Source: Pseudomonas sp. Irchel s3h17
GTDB taxonomy: Bacteria > Pseudomonadota > Gammaproteobacteria > Pseudomonadales > Pseudomonadaceae
Direction of reading: 5' to 3'
Length of the DNA stretch: 64,000 nt
Assembly (NCBI RefSeq): GCF_900187505.1
Contig: NZ_FYDL01000007.1
Location: 124,001-188,000 of the forward strand
Both the position numbers and the translations under genes were made by a program. This document shows positions 47,445-56,022 of this stretch, in pieces; the stretch's first letter is position 1; every line of letters starts with the position of its first letter. The notes below the pieces were generated by a model. That model was not told the DNA's origin. It worked only from the letters and a program-made list of their open reading frames with translations, and made no database searches.

Positions 47445-48650
47445 ATGATCGACTTCAACACCCACGTGCTTGAACGGTTTGACGTACACGGTCCGGTACT
47501 CCAGCCGCGAATGGGCTTCAGTGACCCCGTCCTGATGCAGGCAGGGCTGGAGGCCACAGCGGCCAGTCGCGCGAACACGGTATGCACCATCACCCTTGAT
47601 GCGTTCACCCGGGTGAATGATCTCGACGCGGCGCAACGGGCGATTGATAGTGCGTCCATGCTAAATGGCTATCCGATTGTGAATCATCCGGCGGCGAAAA
47701 CCCGTGCGATGCTGGAGCAGATTCATGCCCGCTACCTCCTGCCGGTGCAGATTCGCCATGGCTCGCCCGATCCATTGCACATTTTCAAGCGCATGGTCGA
47801 AATCGGCTCGGCCACCACCGAGGGTGGGCCAATTTCCTATTGCTTGCCGTACAGCCGTACGCCGCTGCGTGAGGCTTTCGGCCACTGGGAAAAAGCCTGC
47901 CAGGTGCTTTCCAGAGGGCTGGACCACAGTCATATCGAGAGCTTCGCCGGCTGCATGATGGGGCAGATGTGCGACCCGGTCATTCTGGTTGCGCTCAATA
48001 TTTTAGAAGGACTGTTTTTGCGCTCTCACGGGATCAAGACGTTGTCGTTCTCCTACGCCCAAGGCACCTCGCCCGTGCAGGACCGTGCCGCGGTGACGGC
48101 TTTGCAACAACTTGCCAGCGAATACTTCGCACCGGGCAGCTATCACTTCGTCGGGTACGTGTTTATGGGTTTTTTCCCACGAACCCTGGGCGGGTTTTGT
48201 CGAATCACTGGCGATGCGCTGGGCATGATTCGCTCTACGGGCGTGCAGCGTGTGATCATCAAGACTCCGGTGGAGTCACGTCGTATTCCTCGGGTGGAGG
48301 AGAACATCGCTGCATTGGAATACGCCAGTTATTGCCTGCACACGGATGGTGTCTTGCCGGATATCCCGTTTGACGCGCAAGAGCATGCACGCATTCTAGA
48401 CGCCTCGAGGCGGCTGATTGAAGGAACGTTGACTCGTGATGCCGACTTGTCCGAAGCAATTCTCAGCGCATTCGACAGTGGTTTTCTATCGATTCCTTAC
48501 TGCCTTCACCCAGATAATAAACGGGGAGCCGGCACGGTGTTGACCGCGAAAAATTATTACCAGGGATTCGAGGGTGAGCGAGTGGAGAATGCTTTCTCCT
48601 TCTTGGCAGCATTGCGACAAAACATCCGCACCTATGATGGCGCCGCCTAA
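47445..48650 (+). CDS. Glutamate mutase epsilon-like catalytic subunit
   Basis: This 401-residue protein resembles the catalytic (E) subunit of methylaspartate/glutamate mutase, which moves a glycyl group of glutamate to give 3-methylaspartate through a radical. Conserved parts are LNGYPIVNH (73-81), VQIRHGSPDP (101-110, with a substrate-binding arginine) and EGGPISYCLPY (126-136) with the glutamate and tyrosines of the active site. It is about 80 residues shorter than typical E subunits. Whether the substrate is glutamate or an analogue cannot be told. It is the third gene of the desaturase operon. Confidence 0.8.
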   Translation: MIDFNTHVLERFDVHGPVLQPRMGFSDPVLMQAGLEATAASRANTVCTITLDAFTRVNDLDAAQRAIDSASMLNGYPIVNHPAAKTRAMLEQIHARYLLPVQIRHGSPDPLHIFKRMVEIGSATTEGGPISYCLPYSRTPLREAFGHWEKACQVLSRGLDHSHIESFAGCMMGQMCDPVILVALNILEGLFLRSHGIKTLSFSYAQGTSPVQDRAAVTALQQLASEYFAPGSYHFVGYVFMGFFPRTLGGFCRITGDALGMIRSTGVQRVIIKTPVESRRIPRVEENIAALEYASYCLHTDGVLPDIPFDAQEHARILDASRRLIEGTLTRDADLSEAILSAFDSGFLSIPYCLHPDNKRGAGTVLTAKNYYQGFEGERVENAFSFLAALRQNIRTYDGAA

Positions 48651-48678
48651 CTTGAAAAACGCACAGGGATACGATGTG

Positions 48679-48735
48679 TGTAGTGGTCTAATGAAACCGG
48701 ACACCCATTTGGGCCAGAATGCTCGCCAGATCGAG
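48679..48735 (+). mobile_element. Left-end remnant of an IS3-type element
   Basis: The 57 bases from TGTAGTGGTCTAATGAAACC to GCTCGCCAGATCGAG match, in inverted orientation, the end of the element at 50199-50452. All coding sequence of the IS is lost here. Confidence 0.7.
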
Positions 48736-48737
48736 TG

Positions 48738-48807
48738 TCAGCGTTGCCACCCAGTCGGTGGTGCTGACGTGCTGGGTGTGCCCCAGATGACACTTAGTTT
48801 CAGGCAT
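48738..48807 (-). pseudogene. 5' fragment of a phage gene
   Basis: A GAGGAATTTCC ribosome site and about 24 codons (MPETKCHLGHTQHVSTTD) are kept before the frame runs into the IS3-type end. The leader is like that of the phage gene at 23124 (both contain CGTTCACCGGCAGGCT on the plus strand). Confidence 0.5.
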
Positions 48808-48878
48808 GGAAATTCCTCGCCAACCGTTCACCGGCAGGCTTATGGTTTAATGAAATTGATCTTGAAAGGGAGTCAGCG

Positions 48879-49055
48879 ATGCAAAAGGCGTTTCGAAACC
48901 CTATTTTTGTTACCGGCGTTCCAATGGTGATTTTCGGACTTGGCGTTGGTCTGAACCATTTGATTAGGGGGGTGCCCTTCGGTTACCTCTCTTTTGGCGT
49001 ATTAAGCTCAGGGTGCACCCTATTGTTGATTGGGTGGATACAGAGGGAAAAGTGA
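48879..49055 (+). CDS. Small two-helix membrane protein
   Basis: This 58-residue protein has two hydrophobic segments (about 9-27 and 36-53) with a short loop and a charged end (WIQREK). AAAGGGAG precedes the ATG with good spacing. It is of unknown function and probably a phage or island gene. Confidence 0.45.
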   Translation: MQKAFRNPIFVTGVPMVIFGLGVGLNHLIRGVPFGYLSFGVLSSGCTLLLIGWIQREK

Positions 49056-49125
49056 GGCTCTCGGCTTCAACACGGCCCGTTGTCGATGAGCCAGAGCATG
49101 TAGAGCGGGGCGGCTATTGGGATGA

Positions 49126-49503
49126 TCATGGCGCCACACGTTCGTCAGAGACTTCGAAGAAGTTCAGCCGCCCCTTCAGTGGCACGAACGGTAAAGGCTG
49201 AGGGTCAACCAGCAGGAACGCTTTTTCTCCCATGTACCAGGGCGATTTGCTCGTATCCCGGCTATCCGCCAGAAAGACTGAGCCAATGATTCCGCCACAC
49301 TCCAGGTCTCTCAGAGCAGGAATCTCAACGCCGCACTCTCTGGCGTAATCACGAGCGGCCTGGTATTCGTGCTTGGTCATGCCTTTTGCTGCATGCACCA
49401 GGAACCGACCCCGGTGCTTCGTGTGCCAGCTGCGATTCTCAACATCCTTTCCGCCGTGGATGATCAGCCACGCCCAAGGCTGGCGAATTGAAAGTGCTTT
49501 CAT
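49126..49503 (-). CDS. ASCH-domain phage protein
   Basis: This 125-residue protein has the ASCH/PUA-like pattern: MKALSIRQPWAWLIIHGGKDVENR, then GRFLVHAAKGM and CGGIIGSVFLADS. ASCH proteins are thought to bind RNA or modified bases; phage members of this type are common in pseudomonads. It is one of a small block of phage genes between IS3-type ends. Confidence 0.82.
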   Translation of the reverse strand: MKALSIRQPWAWLIIHGGKDVENRSWHTKHRGRFLVHAAKGMTKHEYQAARDYARECGVEIPALRDLECGGIIGSVFLADSRDTSKSPWYMGEKAFLLVDPQPLPFVPLKGRLNFFEVSDERVAP

Positions 49504-49557
49504 AGAGCAACACCTGTCCTTTGCCGCTATAGCGGCTGATTTTGAAGGGGGAGGGAG

Positions 49558-49824
49558 TTACTGCTTTGCGAATTCGCGGGCGTGCGGCGGAAAGTCGAGT
49601 CGCTGCCGGATCCCGAACATCAACGTGCTGAGCTTGGTGCCTTTGCTGAACAGCGTGCCGGGCGGCAGCTTCACATCGCAGGCTAGCGACTGTTCAACCC
49701 GCTTTTGCATCTCGGACCAGACATGTACTTCAAGGCGGATGTCTGTGCGTACGGCCTCGATGATCCACATCGGCAGGGTGACCAGCCGCTCGTCTTGTAC
49801 GGCAGTGTTGTTTGCTGTGGGCAT
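49558..49824 (-). CDS. Phage hypothetical protein
   Basis: This 88-residue protein has no family I recognise. The codon pattern fits a real gene and a GAGGTATCCCC site precedes the ATG at 49824. It follows the pattern of small early phage genes, 54 bases upstream of the ASCH gene. Confidence 0.55.
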   Translation of the reverse strand: MPTANNTAVQDERLVTLPMWIIEAVRTDIRLEVHVWSEMQKRVEQSLACDVKLPPGTLFSKGTKLSTLMFGIRQRLDFPPHAREFAKQ

Positions 49825-49880
49825 GGGGATACCTCGCTGAGATCGACTACAGTTGAACGATCAGCCAAAAGGAGAAGGTC

Positions 49881-50120
49881 ATGACGTGCTTAATTTGCGA
49901 CGAGCCTGCTTCGGACGTCGATGTTGGCGATGATTACCAGGAAAGAGCCTGTCCGAAGTGCGGACACTATCGAGTCACCCATACAGCGCTTATGTGGATG
50001 GAAACCCACGGCTGGCGCTTCGACGTGAAACTGACTCGGATTTGGCTCGCACACCAACAGGGTTCAGGATTGATCCCGACTATTGATTCGCAGCAGGCGA
50101 GCGTTCTGATCCTGGTTTAA
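49881..50120 (+). CDS. Small zinc-ribbon phage protein
   Basis: This 79-residue protein starts MTCLICDEPASD and has a second pair in CPKCGHYRVT, so two CxxC knuckles about 25 residues apart suggest a zinc ribbon. AAAGGAG precedes the ATG. Its end overlaps the methylase fragment on the other strand by 57 bases. Confidence 0.6.
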   Translation: MTCLICDEPASDVDVGDDYQERACPKCGHYRVTHTALMWMETHGWRFDVKLTRIWLAHQQGSGLIPTIDSQQASVLILV

Positions 50121-50198
50121 GGTTTGAGATGCCGACATCACTGCCTCGATGATCTTCTGCCCGGCCAGCGGCGGCACTGCGTTCCCGGTCATATGCAT
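50064..50198 (-). pseudogene. 3' end of a C5-cytosine DNA methyltransferase
   Basis: About 44 codons (MHMTGNAVPPLAGQKIIEAVM) match the last conserved block of C5 cytosine methyltransferases, with the GNAVPP motif. Everything upstream is replaced by IS3-type sequence. Confidence 0.65.
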
Positions 50199-50452
50199 GG
50201 TCAGCGCTTTGCTCTGCGGAGTAACGCCTTGGCGCTCTTGCCGAACCTGGTCGACGCCAGCGGCGTAGTGCCGACTCACCGACGCCGAGTGAACGACTGG
50301 CTTCGATGAAACTGTAATTTTGCTTGAGCACGAGGTCGGCAGCCTCGCGTTTGAACTCAGCGGAAAAGGAGCGACGTTGTTTGGTCATCTGACTCCTCAA
50401 TCTGGCGAGCGCTCTCGCCCAAATGAGTGTCCGGTTTCATCAGACCACTACA
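50199..50452 (-). mobile_element. IS3-type remnant with frameshifted OrfA
   Basis: The end TGTAGTGGTCTGATGAAACC lies at 50452. OrfA starts at 50388 (MTKQRRSFSAEFKREAADLV, then SLGVGESALRRW). An extra C after RRW shifts the frame; the reading resumes as VDQVRQERQGVTPQSKALT before the element is cut at 50199. The transposase is dead. Confidence 0.75.
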
Positions 50453-50454
50453 GA

Positions 50455-50880
50455 TCACCCTGCCACTAGCTGAACCAACCAATAGGCGGCGATAGCCAGC
50501 TGAACGGCAAAACATCCGAATCGAGCATTCACTACCGGGATGCTCAGGGAGTATAGGTGCAGCGAAGATTGCGCGACTCGAGCAATAAGCAAGGGAAAGG
50601 CAAGTGGATCGGTAATTGACGTCTGGTCCGTGGCAAGGGCCAATAGAAGTAAGCCGCCGAACAGGGGTAAACCTTCTACACAATTAGCATGTGCTCGCGC
50701 CAAGCGTTGCATGAAGGGTGAAAGATTGGAGTTGTCTGGCTTGAACTCATTTGTGGGAATGCGCTTTAGGACTGCAAGCCCGCCACGCAGGAGTTCCATG
50801 AGAATCAGCAGCGCCAATGTCCACCCAATAAAGCCACTCAGAGCGATAGCAGTCGGGCTGGTCATATCTGTTACATCCAC
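50455..50880 (-). CDS. MAPEG-family membrane protein
   Basis: This 141-residue protein matches the MAPEG family (membrane-associated eicosanoid/glutathione metabolism), with four helices and the central ARAHANCVEGLPLFGGLLL motif. Bacterial members may have glutathione-dependent peroxidase or transferase activity. Its stop codon is two bases from the IS3-type end, so the IS landed just after the gene. An ATG at 50865 is a possible start. Confidence 0.82.
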   Translation of the reverse strand: MDVTDMTSPTAIALSGFIGWTLALLILMELLRGGLAVLKRIPTNEFKPDNSNLSPFMQRLARAHANCVEGLPLFGGLLLLALATDQTSITDPLAFPLLIARVAQSSLHLYSLSIPVVNARFGCFAVQLAIAAYWLVQLVAG

Positions 50881-50983
50881 TAATCAAGGAAGTAATGCGA
50901 TACGAAACCGGAGTGCTATTTCGTGCAATCAGAATAGACGCAATACGGTTCTGCATCAGGGAGCTGTCCGGAATCCCGCGTAG

Positions 50984-51079
50984 CTAGCCGTTCGACTCGC
51001 AAGAGGGCAAGGGAAGGGGCATGATGTTCTGGTTGAGGCGGTGGAGCAGGGCGGGGGCAGGATCGTCTGGTAGGGGCAT
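50984..51079 (-). CDS. Possible 31-residue peptide
   Basis: A short frame (MPLPDDPAPALLHRLNQN...) is preceded by a strong ACAGGAGAAG ribosome site. It may be a small gene or the 5' end of a lost one; the rest of 50881-51138 shows nothing else. Confidence 0.3.
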   Translation of the reverse strand: MPLPDDPAPALLHRLNQNIMPLPLPSCESNG

Positions 51080-51138
51080 GGCCACTTCTCCTGTGTCGAA
51101 GAAAAGCGTAGCAGGCAGCAAAAAACCCGCTCAGTGGC

Positions 51139-51357
51139 GCAATGCTGTTCAGTTAAGGATTGGGTTGCTCAATACATCCCCCGTGGCGAGCGAGCTTGCT
51201 CGCGCTGGGCTGCAGAGCAGCCCAAAAAACTGTCGTCGAGTTCGTTCTGAAAGACCGCAGTCGCTTTGTTGGGTGCGCTTCGCGCACCAGCGCGAGCAAG
51301 CTCGCTCGCCACGGGTCTCTCACCCGCTTCAAGCCTTTCTTAACTGAACAGTATTGC
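51139..51357. repeat. MITE with internal REPIN, inserted in a terminator
   Basis: The 219-bp element has inverted ends (GCAATGCTGTTCAGTTAAG and CTTAACTGAACAGTATTGC), is flanked by a 10-bp direct repeat GCTCAGTGGC (51129-51138 and 51358-51367), and contains two inverted REP units (CCCGTGGCGAGCGAGCTTGC and its complement). Removing it restores a terminator, CCCGC-TCAGTG-GCGGG with A and T tracts. Confidence 0.8.
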
Positions 51358-51367
51358 GCTCAGTGGC

Positions 51368-51616
51368 GGGCTTTTTGTACGGGGCAAATCCTGTTGTCTG
51401 TTTTTTCTGGCCAGTAAATCTAGGCACCCTCTACTCAGCACTGCCCCGCACAATCCTTACCGCCTTTACCTCGGCGCTAGAGGTCTGTGAACGAGCCCCA
51501 TGAAAGACAGGACACCGTTTCCCCCTTACCAGGTTCGTATAAAGACTCAATGTTGCGAGCTCCAGCGATGTGCACCGTGATATCAAGGTCTCTTTCGCAG
51601 AGCTCGCGGGACAGCC
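51368..51616. other. Gap after the MITE
   Basis: Apart from the second half of the split terminator (GGCGGGCTTTTT at 51365-51376), no gene or clear signal is seen. Confidence 0.4.
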
Positions 51617-52648
51617 TCAGAACCAGCGATAGGGGATAAGCGGACTGTGGATCCTCACGAAGCGGCTCAGTAGAGTACGTAGCGCAATGGTCTCGGGGAC
51701 TCCGAGCTGTCGCATCATCGTTTCCTCCTCCTGCTGACTCTGGCTGAGGATGCGAGCGACAAATTTCCTGCCTTCGGGTGTCAGGAAAATTTGCGCGTGG
51801 TCCTCATCGTCCGGTGAGGTGCGTTCGTCATCGATGCGTATCAGCCCTCTCGCTGCCAGGTCGTTGATCGATTCAGGGCCTACTTCGCGTCCGGTGTACG
51901 CGGCGAGGGAAATCAGCTCGTGGTAGGTGCGTCCTTCCCGCGTACCCAGTGCACTGAGGACCAGGTACTCGATGTTGTTGAGTTTGAGCTGAGAGGCATG
52001 TTCCTGCGTCCTGGCGGAGAAGTGCAGGTATGCGCTGGCCAGCAAATAGCCAAGGGGGCTGGCTTCGCTGACGTTACGAGGGTCCTCGTCAGGAGGCGGC
52101 ATGATGGTTTGCGCGGTGCTGGTGGCGATGGCGTAGTTGCCCCTCTGGAATACCAGCGGAGGGGTATCGGACTTGTCGAACTTGAGTACTTCGCCCACCA
52201 GGATGATGTGGTCGCCGCCATCGTAGATATGGGCCGTGCGGCACTGCAGCCGAGTGGTGCAGCCGGCTAGCAGCGGCGCCGAGCCCAGGCCGCCCTCGTA
52301 CTCGATGCCGTCGAACTTCTCCGGCCCGGAGACGCTACGGGCGAAACGCGCCGAGAGTTCGCCCTGGTCGTGGGCGAGGATATGCACAGCCCAGTGGCTG
52401 GCGTTTTCGAAGGTGGCGAGGCTCTGTGATTTGCGAGCCAGGCTCCAGAGCACCAGTGGAGGGTCCAGGGACACCGAGTTGAAACTATTGGCCGTTACGC
52501 CGACGGGGGCATCGTCCTGGTCGCGAGCCGTAATGATGGTGACACCCGTGGTGAACGTCCCCAGAGCGTGGCGAAACTCCCGGGGATCCAGTGTGGTACT
52601 GCCATGTTTCTGCTGGCCGGCTTGTGAGCGTTGTGCGTTGTTATTCAT
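51617..52648 (-). CDS. Flavin reductase with C-terminal MarR-like domain
   Basis: This 343-residue protein has an N-terminal flavin reductase domain (FRHALGTFTTGVTIITA, VTANSFNSVSLDPPLVLWSL, FARSVSGPEKFDG) and a C-terminal winged-helix part (LNNIEYLVLSALGTREGRTYHEL, LAARGLIRIDDE). The same fusion is known in the reductase of the Acinetobacter 4-hydroxyphenylacetate hydroxylase, where an aromatic ligand relieves inhibition by the tail. It would supply reduced flavin to a two-component aromatic hydroxylase; the oxygenase is not in the window. The start at 52648 gives the family N terminus. Confidence 0.85.
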   Translation of the reverse strand: MNNNAQRSQAGQQKHGSTTLDPREFRHALGTFTTGVTIITARDQDDAPVGVTANSFNSVSLDPPLVLWSLARKSQSLATFENASHWAVHILAHDQGELSARFARSVSGPEKFDGIEYEGGLGSAPLLAGCTTRLQCRTAHIYDGGDHIILVGEVLKFDKSDTPPLVFQRGNYAIATSTAQTIMPPPDEDPRNVSEASPLGYLLASAYLHFSARTQEHASQLKLNNIEYLVLSALGTREGRTYHELISLAAYTGREVGPESINDLAARGLIRIDDERTSPDDEDHAQIFLTPEGRKFVARILSQSQQEEETMMRQLGVPETIALRTLLSRFVRIHSPLIPYRWF

Positions 52649-52880
52649 GCCCGTTTTCCTCTGGTACTGGGAGCCGTATCTGTGGCTTGAATTGTCTAAC
52701 GTGCAGCACTTTCCAGCATGGTCAGAACGGACGATGTTTGTTGATATCACGGTGTTTGCAACACTACGTGAGGGCCAGGGATGGCAGGCATGGATGAGAT
52801 TTTTGTGGCTCAGTCTGGATGTCGATCGAAATGGACCTGATCGGCGCGATTTCGTGTGCGCTGGACATTGATTCCATGGG

Positions 52881-52903
52881 AAAAAAAGCCCCCGTAAGGG
52901 GGC
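52881..52903 (-). terminator. Terminator of the meta-cleavage operon
   Basis: A perfect 6-bp GC stem (GCCCCC against GGGGGC) with a 4-base loop is followed on the minus strand by seven T residues. It separates the aldolase gene from the flavin reductase gene. Confidence 0.9.
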
Positions 52904-52940
52904 AGGGGTAAACGATCTCTGATGTCGGGACCTGTCAGCG

Positions 52941-53975
52941 TTAGTGGCTGATTCCGCGTTCACGCGCCATGTCCAGCGCCAGGTCCTCGATCATGTCCTC
53001 CTGGCCGCCGACGGTCTTGCGTCGGCCCAGTTCCAACAGGATCTCGTGGGAGGGCACGCCGTACTTTTTTGCGGCACGTTTGGCGAACAGCAGGAACGAG
53101 GAGTAGACGCCAGCGTACCCTAGCATCAGCGAGTCACGGTCGACCCGGACGATGTGCTCCATCATCGGGAACACTTTCTCTTCGGCGACATCAGCGAGCT
53201 TGAACACGTCCACGCCCGTAATGATGCCTAAGCGATCGCAGACCGCATTGAAGACTTCCAGCGGCGTGTTGCCGGCACCGGCACCTAGGCCAGCGGCGGA
53301 GCCGTCGATGCGATTGGCACCGGCTTCAATGGCTGCCAGCGAGTTGGCTATGCCCATGCCGAGGTTATGGTGGCCGTGGAAGCCCAGCTCGGTTTCCGGT
53401 TTCAGCGCCTGGCGAACCGCGTCGATGCGCACGCGAACGTCTTCGGGGAGCATGTACCCGGCCGAGTCCGTGATGTAGAGGCAGTTGGCGCCGTAGCTTT
53501 CCATCAACCTGGCCTGTTTCACCAAACCGTCGGCGTCGAGCATGTGTGCCATCATCAGGAAGCCGACCGTATCCATGTCCAACTTGCGGCCGTACTGGAT
53601 GTGCTGCTCGGAAACGTCGGCCTCGGTGCAATGGGTTGCCACGCGAATGGTGTGTACGCCACAGTCATGTGCCATCTGCAGGTGATCGACGGTGCCGATA
53701 CCGGGCAGCAGCAGGGCCGATACCTTGGCCTGTTTCATTTGCGCAATGACTGCACGCAGGTATTCCTCGTCGCTGTGTGCCGCAAAGCCATAATTGACGG
53801 AGGTGCCGCCCAGGCCATCGCCGTGGGTGACTTCGATCAGCTGAACACCGGCTGCGTCCAGACCGGTGGCCACATCCACCATCTCCTGCAGGGTGATCTG
53901 GTGGCGCTTTGGGTGCATGCCGTCGCGCAATGACATGTCGTGCAGTTTGATTTGCTTGCCGCGTAAAGAGGTCAT
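52941..53975 (-). CDS. dmpG: 4-hydroxy-2-oxovalerate aldolase
   Basis: This protein of about 344 residues is a class II (DmpG/BphI-type) aldolase that splits 4-hydroxy-2-oxovalerate into pyruvate and acetaldehyde. The HMGL-like core is intact: [15 protein letters not shown] with a metal aspartate, and [14 protein letters not shown] with metal histidines. It forms a channelling complex with the dehydrogenase encoded 22 bases upstream. The start at 53975 is favoured by a GGAA site; 53987 is also open. Confidence 0.94.
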   Translation of the reverse strand: MTSLRGKQIKLHDMSLRDGMHPKRHQITLQEMVDVATGLDAAGVQLIEVTHGDGLGGTSVNYGFAAHSDEEYLRAVIAQMKQAKVSALLLPGIGTVDHLQMAHDCGVHTIRVATHCTEADVSEQHIQYGRKLDMDTVGFLMMAHMLDADGLVKQARLMESYGANCLYITDSAGYMLPEDVRVRIDAVRQALKPETELGFHGHHNLGMGIANSLAAIEAGANRIDGSAAGLGAGAGNTPLEVFNAVCDRLGIITGVDVFKLADVAEEKVFPMMEHIVRVDRDSLMLGYAGVYSSFLLFAKRAAKKYGVPSHEILLELGRRKTVGGQEDMIEDLALDMARERGISH

Positions 53976-53997
53976 GGCAATTTCCATTCGAGAGTGG

Positions 53998-54885
53998 TTA
54001 GGCGTTCAGCATGTCTTCGGCAAACATTTCCGCGGTACGGGCGGCCGCCGCGGTCATGATGTCCAGATTGCCGGCGTACTTGGGCAGGTAGTCGCCCAGG
54101 CCCTCCACCTCCATGAAAATCGACACGCGATTGCCGTCGAATACCGGTCCGTTCTTCAGCGTGTAGCCGGGCACATACTTCTGTACGTCCTTGATCATTG
54201 CGTGCACCGATTGGGTGATAGCCTCGCGATCCGGTTCGCTTTCGGTCAGGCAGTGAATGGTGTCGCGCATGATCAGCGGAGGTTCGGCCGGGTTGATCAC
54301 GATGATCGCCTTGCCTTCCTTGGCCCCACCGACCGTGACCACCGCACCGGCAGTGGTGCGGGTGAACTCGTCGATATTCTTGCGGGTGCCGGGGCCGACC
54401 GAACGGGACGACACCGTCGCCACGATCTCGCCATAGGCAACGGGCTGCACACGTGACACCGCGTGGATCATGGGAATGGTCGCTTGTCCCCCGCAGGTCA
54501 CCATGTTGACGTTCAGCACCTGCTTGCCCAATTGATCGGCCAGGTTTACCGACGGCACGCAGTAGGGGCCGATGGCCGCAGGCGTGAGGTCGATCATCAG
54601 CACGCCCAGTTCATTGAGCTTGCGTGAGTTCTCGGCATGTACGTAGGCGGAGGTCGCGTCAAACACGATCCGGATGTCGTCGGCCTTGACGTGGGGCAGG
54701 AGCCCATCGACGCCTTCGCAGGTGACGTTCAGGCCCATTTCCCGGGCGCGCTTCAAACCGTCGGATTCGGGGTCGATCCCGACCATCCAGACCGGCTCCA
54801 GCACTTTGCTGCGTTGCAGTTTGTAGAGCAGGTCGGTACCGATGTTGCCGGGCCCGATCAGGGCGCATCTGATTTTGCGTGTCAT
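53998..54885 (-). CDS. Acetaldehyde dehydrogenase (acylating)
   Basis: This 295-residue enzyme converts acetaldehyde to acetyl-CoA with NAD and CoA and partners the aldolase. The NAD site ([17 protein letters not shown]) and catalytic cysteine ([13 protein letters not shown]) are intact. The start at 54885 is chosen because the family begins here; the frame beyond it is the end of the hydratase gene in another frame. Confidence 0.94.
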   Translation of the reverse strand: MTRKIRCALIGPGNIGTDLLYKLQRSKVLEPVWMVGIDPESDGLKRAREMGLNVTCEGVDGLLPHVKADDIRIVFDATSAYVHAENSRKLNELGVLMIDLTPAAIGPYCVPSVNLADQLGKQVLNVNMVTCGGQATIPMIHAVSRVQPVAYGEIVATVSSRSVGPGTRKNIDEFTRTTAGAVVTVGGAKEGKAIIVINPAEPPLIMRDTIHCLTESEPDREAITQSVHAMIKDVQKYVPGYTLKNGPVFDGNRVSIFMEVEGLGDYLPKYAGNLDIMTAAAARTAEMFAEDMLNA

Positions 54886-54917
54886 GGCCAGTTCTCTCGC
54901 ATCTAGGGAGGGCAGAG

Positions 54918-55745
54918 TCAGTCGGTGAAGCGAATCGAGGCGGAGCCGATATCCGTAATGGTCAGTTCGAAGTGGTCGCCAGCCTTTACGGGTACCAGGG
55001 GAACCAGCGATCCCGACAGGATGATTTCGCCGGCGAGCAGGGGCATGCCGAAGGCGCCCAAGGTATTGGCCAGCCAAGCCACGGCCTCGGCTGGGTGCCC
55101 TTGCACGGCCGAGCCAAGCCCGCTGGAGTGAGGCTCTCCGTTGCGCTTCATATCCAGGCGGACATTGGCGAGGTCGAGGCCGACAGGGGAGACGCGCGGG
55201 CTACCCAGGATGAAGACACCGCAGGAGGCGTTGTCGGCGATGGTGTCCTGTATGGATATCTTCCAGTCGCAGATGCGCGAATCGACGATCTCAAAGCAGG
55301 CCATGACCGAGTCAGTGGCTTCCAGCACATCCCCCTGGGTGACGCCGGGGCCCATCAGGTCGTGCTTGAGGATGAAGGCGATCTCACCTTCTGCACGGGG
55401 CTGGATGAGGTTGGCCTGGCTAAGGCTGACGCAGGCATCGTTATCGAAATGCATGCGGTCGGTGAGGAAGCCGAAGTCCGGTTGGTGGACGCCGAGCATT
55501 TCCTGCACGGCTTTGCTCGTCACTCCGATTTTCTTGCCGATGATCTGCTCGCCGTCGGCTTTACGCTGTTCCAGCATGGCCAGTGAGATGTGGTACGCGT
55601 CTTCGATATCCAGCGAGTCGGTGGTGGTCAGCGGCTCGATCGTCTCGCCATTGCGTAGCGCCCTGTAGAGACGCTCGGCGAGTCGCTGGCGCAGTCGCGT
55701 CTTGTCCTGCGAGGCACTGGAGACCGGTTCGATTACGGGGGGCAT
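54918..55745 (-). CDS. 2-oxopent-4-enoate hydratase
   Basis: This 275-residue member of the fumarylacetoacetase-related family hydrates 2-hydroxypenta-2,4-dienoate to 4-hydroxy-2-oxovalerate. It has the motifs [27 protein letters not shown] with metal acidic residues, and CFEIVDSRI. It is the first of three genes giving the complete meta-cleavage lower pathway. A ring-fission product hydrolase, needed before it, is not in the window. Confidence 0.92.
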   Translation of the reverse strand: MPPVIEPVSSASQDKTRLRQRLAERLYRALRNGETIEPLTTTDSLDIEDAYHISLAMLEQRKADGEQIIGKKIGVTSKAVQEMLGVHQPDFGFLTDRMHFDNDACVSLSQANLIQPRAEGEIAFILKHDLMGPGVTQGDVLEATDSVMACFEIVDSRICDWKISIQDTIADNASCGVFILGSPRVSPVGLDLANVRLDMKRNGEPHSSGLGSAVQGHPAEAVAWLANTLGAFGMPLLAGEIILSGSLVPLVPVKAGDHFELTITDIGSASIRFTD

Positions 55746-56022
55746 TGGACTCTCCTCTTGTCGGATGTGTCCAAATCATGCCGGATGTGTCGGCGCGTGC
55801 CCTCACCCGCATGCAGTAGTTTCAGCACTCTTTCTGCATCCCTGCATTTCTACGGAGTCGGGGTAATCGGTTTGGACGAGGCGTCCGGGGCCGAGAAGAC
55901 CGCACACTGGCGACAAATGACAGGTGACCAACCAACCCGTTACTGGCATGCGTCCTGAGCCTGGCGCGCTCTCTGCTGGCAGCGTCATCAATCCTGTTCC
56001 TGAGCCTGAGGTTGCATCTTCA

